A stretch of DNA of 18,917 nt from Chloroflexota bacterium (GTDB lineage: Bacteria > Chloroflexota > UBA11872 > VXNJ01): positions 1 through 18,917 of the forward strand of contig JAPOVO010000265.1 of the NCBI GenBank assembly GCA_026708165.1, given 5' to 3'. The notes under the pieces were generated by a model, which made no database searches, was not told where the DNA came from, and saw nothing but the letters and a program-made list of their open reading frames with translations. A program made the translations under genes and the position numbers. How positions within the stretch are numbered: position 1 is the first letter of the stretch; every line of letters starts with the position of its first letter. This document shows positions 1 through 8,026 of the stretch, piece after piece.

Positions 1-1152
1 GGCCTCGGAACGTTTCATGACGCCCCGCTGCACGAGCACGCCCAGCCGCTCGGCGAGGACCTTGCGGTCTTCCTGGAGGACTCGCACGTCTTTGAGATCG
101 AACTCCACACGGGCGCGTTCGTCGCCGTCGAAGTCGGGCAGAAGCTGCTTGGAAAGCTCGGCGGCTATCAGCCTTTGCAGCGGGATGATCCCGGACTCGT
201 AGGCCATCTCGCGAGCTTCGGCCATGTTGGCGAAGGTCGATCTGTCCAGTCCGGCGCCGAGTCCCGCGACTATGGCCGGGACGCCGAGCACGGCGCTCAC
301 GCGCTCCTCGGGAACCCGGCGGAGGTCGCGCAGGTTCATCTGATCAGGGCTGAAGCTGAGTACGTGCACGTCGGTGGGGCCGCGCATCAGCATCACGTCT
401 CCCCGGTTGTCGCCGCCGAAAGTCTCGCGGAACTTCTGCTTTATCAGATCCAGCTCTTCGTCCGACCCGCCGAATGGCTGCCTGGGATTCAATATCACGC
501 CCGGCACGCCCAGGTTCTTGAGCAATGAGGCGCTGAAACCGGCGGCTTCGTCGTCGGTGAAGATCTCCCTGAGAACCGACGCCAGCGGGCTGAGGCCCTT
601 CCTGGGGTTGGCCGGATCGAGCCCGAACCGGAAATGGACGATATCTTCGGGGATGATGCGTACCGGCATCGCGCCGGCGCGGTAGTCGTAATGGGAGATG
701 AAGCGGGAGCCATCGGCGGGCCAGCGCGGCTGGATCATGGACTGCGGCGCCCACCAAAGCTGCAAGACGCGCCCGGTGCGGGAGCGAATCTTGAGCCAGT
801 AGGCGTTGCCCGAAGTGACATAGTCGACGATCAGCGCCATCAGCATGATCGGACCTGAGTAGAAGTCGTTTGGACGGCGCAGCAGCTTTGTCAACTCGTG
901 GTCGGATTGGATGCTACGTGCGCCGTTGTCGTCGGACCTCGTTACCACGAGCGGGGCTTCGGGAAACGTCCTCGCCAGCCAGTTGACACAGGCTATGACG
1001 GCGGAGTTATGAAGCGCGCTCGCGTGACGTTCGTAGCCTTGTCCGGCACGGGGCAACGGAAGGCCGAAGGCATGCCGGCGGTTGGGCCATGCCATTCTCA
1101 TGAGCGCCTTGAAACCCCTGGCCGGCGCGCCAATGGTGCCAATGAGGCTCAA
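1..1152 (-). CDS. HK97-family phage portal protein, partial (C-terminal end lies outside the window)
   Basis: Portal proteins form the dodecameric ring at the capsid vertex through which DNA is packaged. I translated this frame directly: 384 codons are open with no stop before the window edge. Recognisable family stretches are ALHNSAVIACVNWLA (residues 46-60), GNAYWLKIRSRTGRVLQLW (115-133), the IIPEDIVHFRF segment (166-176) followed by GLSPLA, and SFSPDQMNLRDLR (267-279) before the VPEERVSAVLGVP block (280-292). Family members are about 400-430 residues, so only a short C-terminus should be missing. The start is TTG at 1152, giving MSLIGTIGAP, preceded by AGGAAG at a 7-base spacing; an in-frame TAG lies just upstream. 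The first in-frame ATG is 17 codons later. No terminase, protease or capsid gene is next to it inside the window; its upstream neighbour is a VOC-fold gene. No frameshift was seen. Confidence 0.93.
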   Translation of the reverse strand, partial: MSLIGTIGAPARGFKALMRMAWPNRRHAFGLPLPRAGQGYERHASALHNSAVIACVNWLARTFPEAPLVVTRSDDNGARSIQSDHELTKLLRRPNDFYSGPIMLMALIVDYVTSGNAYWLKIRSRTGRVLQLWWAPQSMIQPRWPADGSRFISHYDYRAGAMPVRIIPEDIVHFRFGLDPANPRKGLSPLASVLREIFTDDEAAGFSASLLKNLGVPGVILNPRQPFGGSDEELDLIKQKFRETFGGDNRGDVMLMRGPTDVHVLSFSPDQMNLRDLRRVPEERVSAVLGVPAIVAGLGAGLDRSTFANMAEAREMAYESGIIPLQRLIAAELSKQLLPDFDGDERARVEFDLKDVRVLQEDRKVLAERLGVLVQRGVMKRSEA

Positions 1153-1517
1153 AGTGAAACTTCCTGGCTAGGGACCGGGGACGCCGTTTGCGTGGTTTTC
1201 ATCGTTCGACTTCCTAATGTGTGTGTTTCGACAATGGATGGCCGCCAAACCCAACTCGCTATTTGCGAGCGGAGCCGCGCGACCCACGTTAACTAGTCCA
1301 CTATGGGAATCAGGCATCGTCTACAACCCGGCGCTAGATTTTTGCCGCTACCCAGAATCGGAAGTCGGGATACCTGTTTGGGAAGCGGTTGTGGCGGGAG
1401 TCGCGGGCGTGTCTGGGGGGCGTGAGTTTCGGAGCTTTTGTCTGCTCCGCGCGGCTGAGGCCGGAAGGGCCTTGAGTGAATACCTGACTGCGCGAGAGAC
1501 CGTTAACGGGGAATCGT
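1153..1517. other. Gene-free stretch between portal and VOC gene
   Basis: 365 bases with no convincing gene on either strand. Open frames are short, lack good ribosome sites and resemble no family I know. No terminase end, tRNA, integrase fragment or clear att-like repeat was found here, although this is where the gene upstream of a portal would be expected. Confidence 0.5.
1160..1165 (-). promoter_or_regulatory. Shine-Dalgarno that fixes the portal TTG start
   Basis: The minus strand reads AGGAAG, seven bases before the TTG at 1152. It decides for TTG over the first in-frame ATG, 17 codons downstream, and matches the short N-terminus usual for portal proteins. An in-frame TAG just upstream excludes a longer protein. 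Confidence 0.6.
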
Positions 1518-1883
1518 CTACGGTCCCTTGAGAAGAAATTCGTTGCCGTCGGGATCGCTGAACGTGGCGTAGGAGCCCCACGGCATCTTCCTGGGTTCGC
1601 CGTCGAATTTCACACCTTTGGACTTCATGCCGTCGTAGGCGGTCTGAATATCGTCGCACTCGAAGACTATCGACGGCTTGCGCTCGGCCCAATCGTCCAT
1701 GGCGGACTTTGGATAGATGACCAGTCGCGAATCCGCCCCCTCGGGGGCGACCTCCAGCCAGACACCGGCGTTCCCCATGGATTCCGATCGTCTGACCTCG
1801 AAGCCGACCTGATCACGCCAAAACTCAAGCGCGGCGTTCTGGTCGTCGACGTAGACGGCGACGGTGGCGATTCGTCGGATCAT
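1518..1883 (-). CDS. VOC-superfamily (glyoxalase/bleomycin-resistance fold) protein
   Basis: A 121-residue protein with the two beta-alpha-beta-beta-beta halves of the vicinal oxygen chelate fold. The first half holds VYVDDQNAALEFWRDQVGF (residues 10-28) and the second FECDDIQTAYDGMKSKGVKF (74-93). It ends with the family signature FSDPDGNEFLL (109-119). The start is ATG at 1883 with GGAAGG about eight bases upstream. VOC members include glyoxalase I, dioxygenases and drug-binding resistance proteins. The protein has no histidine at all, so the usual His metal ligands are missing, while Glu43 (VWLEV) and Glu116 are present at typical ligand positions. A metal-independent ligand-binding role is therefore possible. 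The specific function cannot be named. It stands alone between the portal gene and a non-coding stretch. Confidence 0.85.
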   Translation of the reverse strand: MIRRIATVAVYVDDQNAALEFWRDQVGFEVRRSESMGNAGVWLEVAPEGADSRLVIYPKSAMDDWAERKPSIVFECDDIQTAYDGMKSKGVKFDGEPRKMPWGSYATFSDPDGNEFLLKGP

Positions 1884-2219
1884 CGGGTGTACCTTCCAGG
1901 TGAGAGTTGCAGGCGGTGAACATTAGGTTAGTCGCGCGAGCGGCGCGGGCCAACGGGGGCATCGATCCCGATCGCGGAAAGGCAAGGCGGCCACATAAGA
2001 GGCCCTAATGTGACGGCGACCGCGCTGGCGGACGCTATCTCTATAGCTCTACCGACCCCGCTGGCGCGGTCACTCGAGCAAGTGTAGCGAACAGCAGACC
2101 GCCATTTCGGCATTGGTACTTTTGCACCGAGACCCACACGCCGCAATTTATATTGGTAGTCTGTTATCCATAGTTAGAAAAGACGCTTGGCCGGGATAGC
2201 TAGATTCGGGGAGGAGACC
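1884..2219. other. Divergent intergenic region upstream of the VOC and membrane-protein genes
   Basis: 336 bases between divergently transcribed genes, so it should hold promoters for both. A weak candidate for the VOC gene on the minus strand is TTGGCC (1953-1948) and TAACCT (1930-1925), 17 bases apart. On the plus strand an AT-richer patch around 2145-2185 precedes the membrane-protein gene, but I could not pick a convincing -35/-10 pair. Nothing else stands out. Confidence 0.35.
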
Positions 2220-2711
2220 ATGATCGAGCGGTCGCAGTTCATTCAGGTGGCTATGCCGCCGTTTCGGTGGAACGTACGCGGAACCGGCTTTGCGTTGCCG
2301 CGCCCCGAGAAGCTGGCCGGGATGATTGTGCTGGCGCACGGCCTGTCGCAGCTTGTCCTGATGGCGACATTTCACGGCTGGCACGGTTTCGCGCTGGCCA
2401 TGGTGGCTATCGAGGCGGCTCTCGGCCTGGGGCTCCTGGCAGGCTCGACCGCGGCGGCGTCGTGGCTGAGATTCTGGATCGCGGCGAGCTTTCTCTTGTT
2501 CGCTCCAGCGATATTGTTCACGGGCGACTTCGCGGGACTTGCCGCGATGCTGGCGCTGTGGGCGGGGCAGTATGCGTTGGTAACTCCGGAGTTTCGAGAG
2601 GTGCTCAAGACCGGGCGTTCGGCCGGACTTGCGTGCGGCGGTCTGGCGGGCGGATTCGGTCTTTGTGTTGCCGAGGGATTGGGGGCCTACACGCCTCCGG
2701 GGCTTGTCTAG
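2220..2711 (+). CDS. Small integral membrane protein of unknown function
   Basis: A 163-residue hydrophobic protein that I do not recognise. The start is ATG at 2220, three bases after the strong ribosome site GGGGAGGAG (2208-2216); a longer frame from 2187 has no such site. About 30 polar N-terminal residues are followed by roughly four membrane segments: around KLAGMIVLAHGLSQLVLMA, a second at FALAMVAIEAALGLGLLAG, a third at FWIAASFLLFAPAILF, and a fourth at LAAMLALWAGQYALV. A weaker Gly-rich stretch lies near the C-terminus. No charged catalytic motif is visible. Its stop lies only six bases from the stop of the convergent COG4091 gene, and no terminator hairpin separates them, so the transcripts may overlap. 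The sizing suggests a DoxX-like or other small membrane family, but that is a guess. Confidence 0.7.
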   Translation: MIERSQFIQVAMPPFRWNVRGTGFALPRPEKLAGMIVLAHGLSQLVLMATFHGWHGFALAMVAIEAALGLGLLAGSTAAASWLRFWIAASFLLFAPAILFTGDFAGLAAMLALWAGQYALVTPEFREVLKTGRSAGLACGGLAGGFGLCVAEGLGAYTPPGLV

Positions 2712-2717
2712 CCAGGA

Positions 2718-4112
2718 TCAGGCGGGGAAGCTGATCTGGTCGGTGGGCATGGCTGGCTTGGAATCAGAGCCGGAGTCGCCGAGCTCGCGGCGGAGTTGCT
2801 GAATTACCGAGTCGCCCGGCATGTCAACGTCGCAATATCGCAGCGGAGATCCCTTGGCTATCGATCGGCGGAGCGGCGCGCCATCGGCCAGCGCCAGTGG
2901 CAGGAGGACCATCTGCCGGGCCTGGTCCCAATCGACGATATAGCCGTTGAGGGTCGATCCGCCGCTGCCGTCAAGGCGTTGACCGGAGGCAAGATCACGC
3001 TTGGCCACTGCCGCAACGTCGGCGACCGGAGCTTCCCGCGGCGCGGCGACGGCATGTCCGAACAGCGCGGCCTCGGCGATTGTGAGCGGAGTCTCGATTC
3101 CGCAGAGGTGATAGGGGGTATAGATGACTCCGGTGCGACCATCCGGGGCCATGCGCAGACCGTAGAAGCCCATGTCGTCGGCGGTCAGCGGATGGTCGGA
3201 CCTGATGACGGCGAATACACCGATGGAAATCTCTTCGGTGATATCGGCCCGTGCTCGGGCCAAACCCCAATTCGCCAAGTCGACCACTCCCTCGCGGGAG
3301 AGGATGCCGCCGTCTCGGGCGAGCCGGAAGAGGTTGGGTAGATCGCCGACGCCGGCGGCTGGCTCGTGCATTCCGGGCACGTCGGGGACGAGTCCGGTCA
3401 TGTTGGCAAGGGCGGTCATCTCGATCTGCGACTTGGTGCCGTCGCGAAACGAGTTATACATCCGGGGATTGAGCCGACGGCGGTCGACCATTTCATCATC
3501 GTAGCCGTAGCGGGTGAATGCTTCTTCGGGGACGCCCGCCCGATCGGACCGGTAGCGACGGGTACCCCGTCCGGCGGCGATGACCTGGAATCCCAGGGCG
3601 CGGCTCCAGTCGATCAGGCGTTTCACGGCTGCCGGTTGGTCGCCGTCGGCGAGGGAGTAGACGGCGTTGTTTTGGCGAGCAAGGCGGCTCAGCGCGGCAC
3701 CGACGGCCACGTCGCACTCGACGGTGACATTGACCACGTCGGTCCCATGCGAAAGGGAGTCGCGACAGACCCTCGCGGAAACCTCGGGCACGCCGGTCGC
3801 TTCGACGACCACGTCGATGGGAAGCCCGGGAACTAGCGAGGCGTCCGTGGCCGCCGTCCGCTTGCCAGCAGTAATCGCGTCGGCTGCGGCGTCCGACGAC
3901 TCGGCCCAGACGATGGATTCGGGCGAGGCTCCGTAGGCCTTCCAGGATTCCTCAAGACTCGGTGCGGAGATGTCGGCTATGGCCGCGACCTCGATGCCCG
4001 CCATCTGCGAGATCTGAGCAATGACGCTGGTGCCGAATCTGCCCGCGCCGACGACGGCCACCTTTACGGGATTGGATTCGGACTGACGCCGCAACAGCGC
4101 GTCAGCGATCAT
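2718..4112 (-). CDS. COG4091-type NAD(P)-binding oxidoreductase with C-terminal SAF domain
   Basis: 464 residues. The N-terminus has a Rossmann nucleotide site, VKVAVVGAGRFGTSVI (16-31, glycines 22, 24 and 27), followed by VVVEATGVPE (101-110), as in homoserine-dehydrogenase-like proteins. A middle catalytic-type region holds YHLCGIETPLTIAEAALFG (334-352). The C-terminus, about 368-432, looks like a SAF domain (KRDLASGQRLDGSGG). This is the architecture of COG4091, 'predicted homoserine dehydrogenase with SAF domain'. Known relatives include the Brucella DXR-like enzyme of the MEP pathway, so true homoserine dehydrogenase activity should not be assumed. The ATG start at 4112 overlaps the stop of the upstream MFS gene as ATGA, indicating translational coupling. 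An open frame reaches further upstream to 4793, but that part only shadows the MFS gene. The substrate is unknown. Confidence 0.8.
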   Translation of the reverse strand: MIADALLRRQSESNPVKVAVVGAGRFGTSVIAQISQMAGIEVAAIADISAPSLEESWKAYGASPESIVWAESSDAAADAITAGKRTAATDASLVPGLPIDVVVEATGVPEVSARVCRDSLSHGTDVVNVTVECDVAVGAALSRLARQNNAVYSLADGDQPAAVKRLIDWSRALGFQVIAAGRGTRRYRSDRAGVPEEAFTRYGYDDEMVDRRRLNPRMYNSFRDGTKSQIEMTALANMTGLVPDVPGMHEPAAGVGDLPNLFRLARDGGILSREGVVDLANWGLARARADITEEISIGVFAVIRSDHPLTADDMGFYGLRMAPDGRTGVIYTPYHLCGIETPLTIAEAALFGHAVAAPREAPVADVAAVAKRDLASGQRLDGSGGSTLNGYIVDWDQARQMVLLPLALADGAPLRRSIAKGSPLRYCDVDMPGDSVIQQLRRELGDSGSDSKPAMPTDQISFPA

Positions 4113-5431
4113 GAGGGTTCTTCGGCGTCGTCGGGCTGGAGCGTCCAGAGGTCCCGGCTCAGCAAGGTTATCGACAAGACGAACAGCAAGGTCAACGAGC
4201 CTGCCCAGGCGAACGCGATCGGAGTGCCTAGACGTTCGGCGACGGCGGAGATGGGCAGGAGTCCGATGGGCATCAGTCCCCAACCGATCATCCAGACCGA
4301 GATCACGCGTCCGCGAATCTCGCTGGGGACGAGGAGCTGGATGATTGAATGGTTGAAGGCGAAGTACACGGCCTGACCGAAGCCGATGAACCAAAGAGCC
4401 AGTCCGGCCTGAATGAACGAACGGCTCATCGCCAGAATCAGGATCATCGCTCCCTGGATGAGAAGCGCGCTGATGACCATACGGCCCTTGGCGCGAACTC
4501 CCGTCAGGAGGATCGAGGCCATTGCCCCGACGAGCGAGCCGGCTCCGAGTATTCCGAGCAGGAGGCCGAGGTCTTCGGGCCCGCCCTTGAGGTCCAGCTT
4601 CACGAAGGCGGGCGTGAGGGTCAGTACCGGCCATCCGAGCAACGATGGCGCCAGCCCCAACAGCAGGAGGGAGCGGATGGACTTCTGGCGCAAGACGTAA
4701 CCGAAGCCGGCGCGCATGGTCTGCAACACGGACGCCGTCCCGCGCGGCGGCGTTCGGGTGCGGCCGATGAGGTTCACGTTCGCGATGCTCCATACATAGG
4801 CTCCGACCTGGACGAAGTAGGCGCTGGCGATGCCGAAGGCGGCCACTAGAAACCCGGCCAGCGCCGGACCGACGAAGTTGGCGGTGCTGTGGGTGGTGTT
4901 GTTGAGAGCGACCGCGTTAGGCACGATTTTGCGGGGGACCAGGTCGGCGACCATGGCGTGACGAGAGGGGACGCTGGTGGCGAAGCCGGTGCCGTTCATT
5001 ATTGAAAATATGATCAGGTGCCATATCTGGATCCAGTTGAGCGCGACCAGTGTGCCGATAGTCAGGGCGCCGACTAGCACCATCAGCTGGGCCGCCTGAA
5101 TCACGCGGGCGCGGTCGAGTCTGTCGGCCAGTAATCCGCCAATCGGCGAAAGCAGGACCATTGGAGCTGACAGAAAGACGCCCAGGATTCCCAGCATCAT
5201 GGGAGATTCGGTGAGCGAGACCACGAGCCATCCCTGGGCAACCGATTGCATGGAAAACGCCCACATGCTGCCGGTGTTGGCGCGCCACAGAGCCGCGTAA
5301 CCGGAATACGCGAGGGCGGGGAAGTACCTGTCGCGTATGCGCGCGGGAATCCGCTGCCACGAAGGGGGACGGGCTGCCGTGCGGGCGGCGGCGGAGATCG
5401 CGCTATCCGGCTGGACGCGAGAGGTCTTCAT
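4109..5431 (-). CDS. MFS exporter, DHA3/EntS-like (MFS_3), copy 1
   Basis: A 440-residue major facilitator, probably a 12-helix proton-driven exporter of small molecules. The family signature in loop 2-3 is LLSPIGGLLADRLDRARVI, about 100 residues in. Other typical stretches are VPSRHAMVADLVPR, ANFVGPALAGFL, LGILGAGSLVGAMAS and IQLLVPSEIRGRVISVWMIG. The start is ATG at 5431. A TTG six codons upstream (5449) is open, but GGAAG directly abuts it, and in the paralogue the equivalent TTG is out of frame by one base, so the shared ATG (MKTSR here, MKIFR there) is preferred. It is very similar along its whole length to the next gene, the product of a tandem duplication. Its stop overlaps the COG4091 start, so it may export or import a metabolite related to that enzyme; the cargo is unknown. 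Confidence 0.88.
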   Translation of the reverse strand: MKTSRVQPDSAISAAARTAARPPSWQRIPARIRDRYFPALAYSGYAALWRANTGSMWAFSMQSVAQGWLVVSLTESPMMLGILGVFLSAPMVLLSPIGGLLADRLDRARVIQAAQLMVLVGALTIGTLVALNWIQIWHLIIFSIMNGTGFATSVPSRHAMVADLVPRKIVPNAVALNNTTHSTANFVGPALAGFLVAAFGIASAYFVQVGAYVWSIANVNLIGRTRTPPRGTASVLQTMRAGFGYVLRQKSIRSLLLLGLAPSLLGWPVLTLTPAFVKLDLKGGPEDLGLLLGILGAGSLVGAMASILLTGVRAKGRMVISALLIQGAMILILAMSRSFIQAGLALWFIGFGQAVYFAFNHSIIQLLVPSEIRGRVISVWMIGWGLMPIGLLPISAVAERLGTPIAFAWAGSLTLLFVLSITLLSRDLWTLQPDDAEEPS

Positions 5432-5519
5432 CTCGGTTGGCGGGTTCAACTTCCGAGGTTGGCTTTTACGCTGCCACCCTTACGGCAAATGTCGCACGGA
5501 TTGACGGCAGATGCAATGG
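5432..5519 (-). promoter_or_regulatory. Upstream region of MFS copy 1, conserved with copy 2
   Basis: Two blocks here recur before MFS copy 2. The leader 5432-5457 carries the inverted repeat CTCGG/CCGAG around the ribosome-site region next to the ATG. The block 5481-5519 matches 6991-7029 at 35 of 39 bases by eye and contains the identical core GGCAAATGTCGCACGGAT (plus-strand reading). The bases between the blocks differ. It may be a promoter or operator, or simply sequence carried along in the duplication. No standard -35/-10 pair was clear. Confidence 0.45.
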
Positions 5520-5601
5520 TGAATGCGGAAATAGTGCGGCGTTCGAGTTTGCGCCGAAAACGTCCACTTTGCCGGCCTGGTATCGGACTGAGCCTCGGCG
5601 A

Positions 5602-6939
5602 TCACGCAGGTTGGCCGGTGGGGGAATCGTCGTCGGGGTCGGTCTGGAGCTTCCAGAGGTCCCGGCTCAGCGCTGCCACCGACAAGACGAAGAGGATACA
5701 CAGGGAGCCTGCCAACCCGAACGCGACTGGAGTCCCGAGCCGTTCGGCGACGGCGGAAATGGGCAGGAGTCCGACGGGAGTCAGTCCCCAGCCGAGCATC
5801 CAGACGGACATTACACGCCCACGAACGTCGCCGCGCACGACGAGTTGAATGATGGAGTGATTGAAGGCGAAGTAGACGGCCTGACCGAACCCGATAAACC
5901 AGAGAACCAGCGCGGCCTGGATGAACGAACGAGTCATTGCGAGTATCAAGATCATCGCGCCCTGGACAAGGAGCGCGACTATTACCATCCGGCCCTTGGA
6001 GCGAATTCCCGACGCGAAGATCGAGGTAACGGCTCCTACGAGCGATCCTGCCCCGAGCACACCCAGGAGGATGCCGAGGTCCTCGGGGCCGCCCTCCAGG
6101 TCGAGCTTTACGAACGCCGGTATCAGCGTCAGCACAGGCCATCCGAGCAACGACGGCGCAAGTCCGAGGAGCATCAGAGTGCGAATGGAAGTATGGCGCA
6201 GAACGTAGGCGAAACCGGCGCGGACAGCCTGAAAGAGGGAAGCCGATCCGCGGGGCGGCGGTGCTACGCGATCGATCATGTTCACGTTTACGATGCTCCA
6301 TAGGTATGCGCCGGACTGCGTGAAGTAGGCGCTGGCGATGCCGAGCGCTCCCACGAGAAAACCGGCGAGAGACGGGCCTATGAAGTTGGCGATGCTGAGT
6401 GTGGCGTTGTTGAGGGCCACGGCATTGGGCACGATCTTGCGCGGCACGAGGTCGGCGACTATGGCGTGACGCGAGGGGACGCTGACTGCGAAGCTCGCGC
6501 CCGTGACCATTGAGAATATGATCAGATGCCATATCTGGATCCAGTCCAGCGCGACGAGCGCGCCTATCGTCACGGAACCTACGAGCACCATCAACTGGGC
6601 CCCTTGAATCACACGGCCGCGATCCAGTCTGTCGGCGAAGATCCCTCCGATCGGCGAGAGCAGGATCATGGGAACGGACTGGAACAACCCGAGTATTCCC
6701 AACATCATGGGGGATTGAGTGAGCGAGATGATGAGCCATCCCTGGGCGACGGATTGCATGGAGAAGGCCGACATGCTGCCCGTGTTGGCGCGCCAGAGGG
6801 CCACATAGGCGGGATACGCGACGGCGGGGAAGAGCCTGTTGCGCACGCGCACGGGTATCCCCAGCCATGAAGACGGATGAGCGGCCGCGCGGGCGACGGC
6901 GGAGACCGCGCTATCCGGCAGGAAGCGGAAGATCTTCAT
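5602..6939 (-). CDS. MFS exporter, DHA3/EntS-like (MFS_3), copy 2
   Basis: A 445-residue paralogue of the downstream MFS gene, nearly collinear with it from first to last helix. Shared stretches include WRANTGSM, FSMQSVAQGWL, LGWPVLTL, TPAFVKLDL versus IPAFVKLDL, and GFGQAVYFAFNHSIIQL. The motif-A loop is SPIGGIFADRLDRGRVI. Differences cluster in the N-terminal tail, helix edges and the C-terminal tail (DPDDDSPTGQPA). The ATG start at 6939 is the one conserved with copy 1. The stop is 170 bases before copy 1 starts, and the duplicated leader lies in that gap, so the two copies may be transcribed separately or by read-through. Two similar full-length exporters side by side suggest either different cargo, dosage, or a heterodimer; the sequence does not decide. 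Confidence 0.88.
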   Translation of the reverse strand: MKIFRFLPDSAVSAVARAAAHPSSWLGIPVRVRNRLFPAVAYPAYVALWRANTGSMSAFSMQSVAQGWLIISLTQSPMMLGILGLFQSVPMILLSPIGGIFADRLDRGRVIQGAQLMVLVGSVTIGALVALDWIQIWHLIIFSMVTGASFAVSVPSRHAIVADLVPRKIVPNAVALNNATLSIANFIGPSLAGFLVGALGIASAYFTQSGAYLWSIVNVNMIDRVAPPPRGSASLFQAVRAGFAYVLRHTSIRTLMLLGLAPSLLGWPVLTLIPAFVKLDLEGGPEDLGILLGVLGAGSLVGAVTSIFASGIRSKGRMVIVALLVQGAMILILAMTRSFIQAALVLWFIGFGQAVYFAFNHSIIQLVVRGDVRGRVMSVWMLGWGLTPVGLLPISAVAERLGTPVAFGLAGSLCILFVLSVAALSRDLWKLQTDPDDDSPTGQPA

Positions 6940-7029
6940 GCTCGGCTGGCGGTTTCAACTTCCGAGTCGGGCCATGGCCCTGCAACACCGTATGGCAAAT
7001 GTCGCACGGATCGATGGCGGATGCAATGG
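6940..7029 (-). promoter_or_regulatory. Upstream region of MFS copy 2, conserved with copy 1
   Basis: The leader 6940-6966 has the same CTCGG/CCGAG inverted repeat as copy 1, and the block 6991-7029 is the counterpart of 5481-5519 (35 of 39 bases equal by eye). One extra base before the ATG shifts the upstream TTG out of frame, which supports the ATG as the start in both copies. Beyond 7029 the sequences diverge. Confidence 0.45.
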
Positions 7030-7108
7030 GTAAAGGTCATACATTTATGAGGTATATAGAGCGGCCCTTGAGTGTGCGCCGGTGCGGCGGGGGCCGAGCT
7101 TGCGCGGT

Positions 7109-8026
7109 CTAGATGTTGCGGATTACGAAGTCGACCAGAACCTTGTCGAACTTGCGTTCCTGATCGGCGATGGCGGGAGTGCCCCAAGACGAGTCGGCTT
7201 CGACCACGACCAGGCCGTTCGTCCACATCTCCCGCACTAGGTCGAGACCCTCGAGCGCCGTGTCGTAGATCTCGTATCTCTTTCTTGTAGTGAGCGCGAC
7301 GTTGTAAAACTCCTTGGTGAAGTCGAGCACATCGGCCTTGGCGTTGCCGGTCATTATGAAGATGTTCTGTTCTTCCCGAAGCGGCAGCTCGGCGGTGATG
7401 TCGATTCCGTTGTAAACGGGATTGGGCGAGACGAGGAAGGCGGCGCGCAGGTCGGCTTCGGCGTGCAGCACCTTGACCGCCACGTTTGCGCCGGTCTTGG
7501 ACCCGATAAGCCCGATGCGGACGATGTCGATGGCCTCGTCTTCCTGGACCCATTCGAGGACGGCTCGCGCGTCAATGGCGAGGTCTTGCCAGTCCTCCTC
7601 GGAGAACGACTCGTGACTGACCGTCGCTCCACCCTTCGACGTGCTCTTACCGTGACCGCGCAAGTCGATGTTGAGGACGGCGAATCCGGCGTCGTAGAGG
7701 TATTCGGCGGTTTCGGTCCAGTCGTCGCGGCTGCCGCCGGCCTCGTGCAGCATCAAGACGATGGGGATGCTGCGCTTGCCGTCGTAGCGGTAGTAGGTGC
7801 CGGCGATCTCGAAATCGTCGGAAGTGGTGACGACGAAGTCCTGGGCGCCCTCGGTCGGGCTTATGTCGGTCCCCGACTTGAGAAGACCCTCGACCTCGCG
7901 GACCGCCTTGCGGCCAGTTTCGACTTCCTGCAGCGACTCGCCGATGGTCTTCGGCGCGGCCTCCTCACCGCAGGCCACGGCCGCCGCGGCGAATGCGCCC
8001 AGAGCCAGCAACAGAAGCCTTTTCAA
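7109..8026 (-). CDS. Alpha/beta-hydrolase-fold lipoprotein, probable pseudoenzyme
   Basis: 305 residues. The N-terminus is a signal peptide with a lipobox-like AVAC, Cys19, so it is probably an exported lipoprotein. The fold is that of dienelactone-hydrolase-like proteins: oxyanion-side motif LMLHEAGGSRDDW (91-103), then VLNIDLRGHGKS (117-128), and the nucleophile elbow region RIGLIGSKTGANVAVK (170-185). In active relatives the elbow reads G-x-S-x-G; here it is G175-S-K-T-G179, putting Lys177 at the nucleophile place. The His normally in an 'HGT/HGTDLL' context aligns with Glu259 in ALEGLDLV, and no His occurs after residue 188. Asp232 could be the acid. Catalysis by the usual triad looks impossible. 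The start is TTG at 8026 with GAGAGG seven bases upstream. It precedes the MFS pair on the same strand. Inference: a binding or structural role. Confidence 0.8.
   Translation of the reverse strand: MKRLLLLALGAFAAAAVACGEEAAPKTIGESLQEVETGRKAVREVEGLLKSGTDISPTEGAQDFVVTTSDDFEIAGTYYRYDGKRSIPIVLMLHEAGGSRDDWTETAEYLYDAGFAVLNIDLRGHGKSTSKGGATVSHESFSEEDWQDLAIDARAVLEWVQEDEAIDIVRIGLIGSKTGANVAVKVLHAEADLRAAFLVSPNPVYNGIDITAELPLREEQNIFIMTGNAKADVLDFTKEFYNVALTTRKRYEIYDTALEGLDLVREMWTNGLVVVEADSSWGTPAIADQERKFDKVLVDFVIRNI

Noticed and set aside
1217..1531. 104-codon open frame on the plus strand
   Set aside because: No ribosome site, no recognisable family, and it runs into the end of the VOC gene on the other strand; treated as chance.
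4113..4793. Upstream extension of the COG4091 frame giving a 691-residue protein
   Set aside because: The extra part is Arg/Pro/His-rich shadow translation of the MFS gene in another frame; the ATG at 4112 overlapping the MFS stop and the Rossmann start fit the family.
5480..6868. 462-codon minus-strand frame overlapping MFS copy 2
   Set aside because: Its translation is dominated by Arg, His, Pro and Ala as expected for a GC-rich shadow frame; the neighbouring frame encodes a clear transporter.
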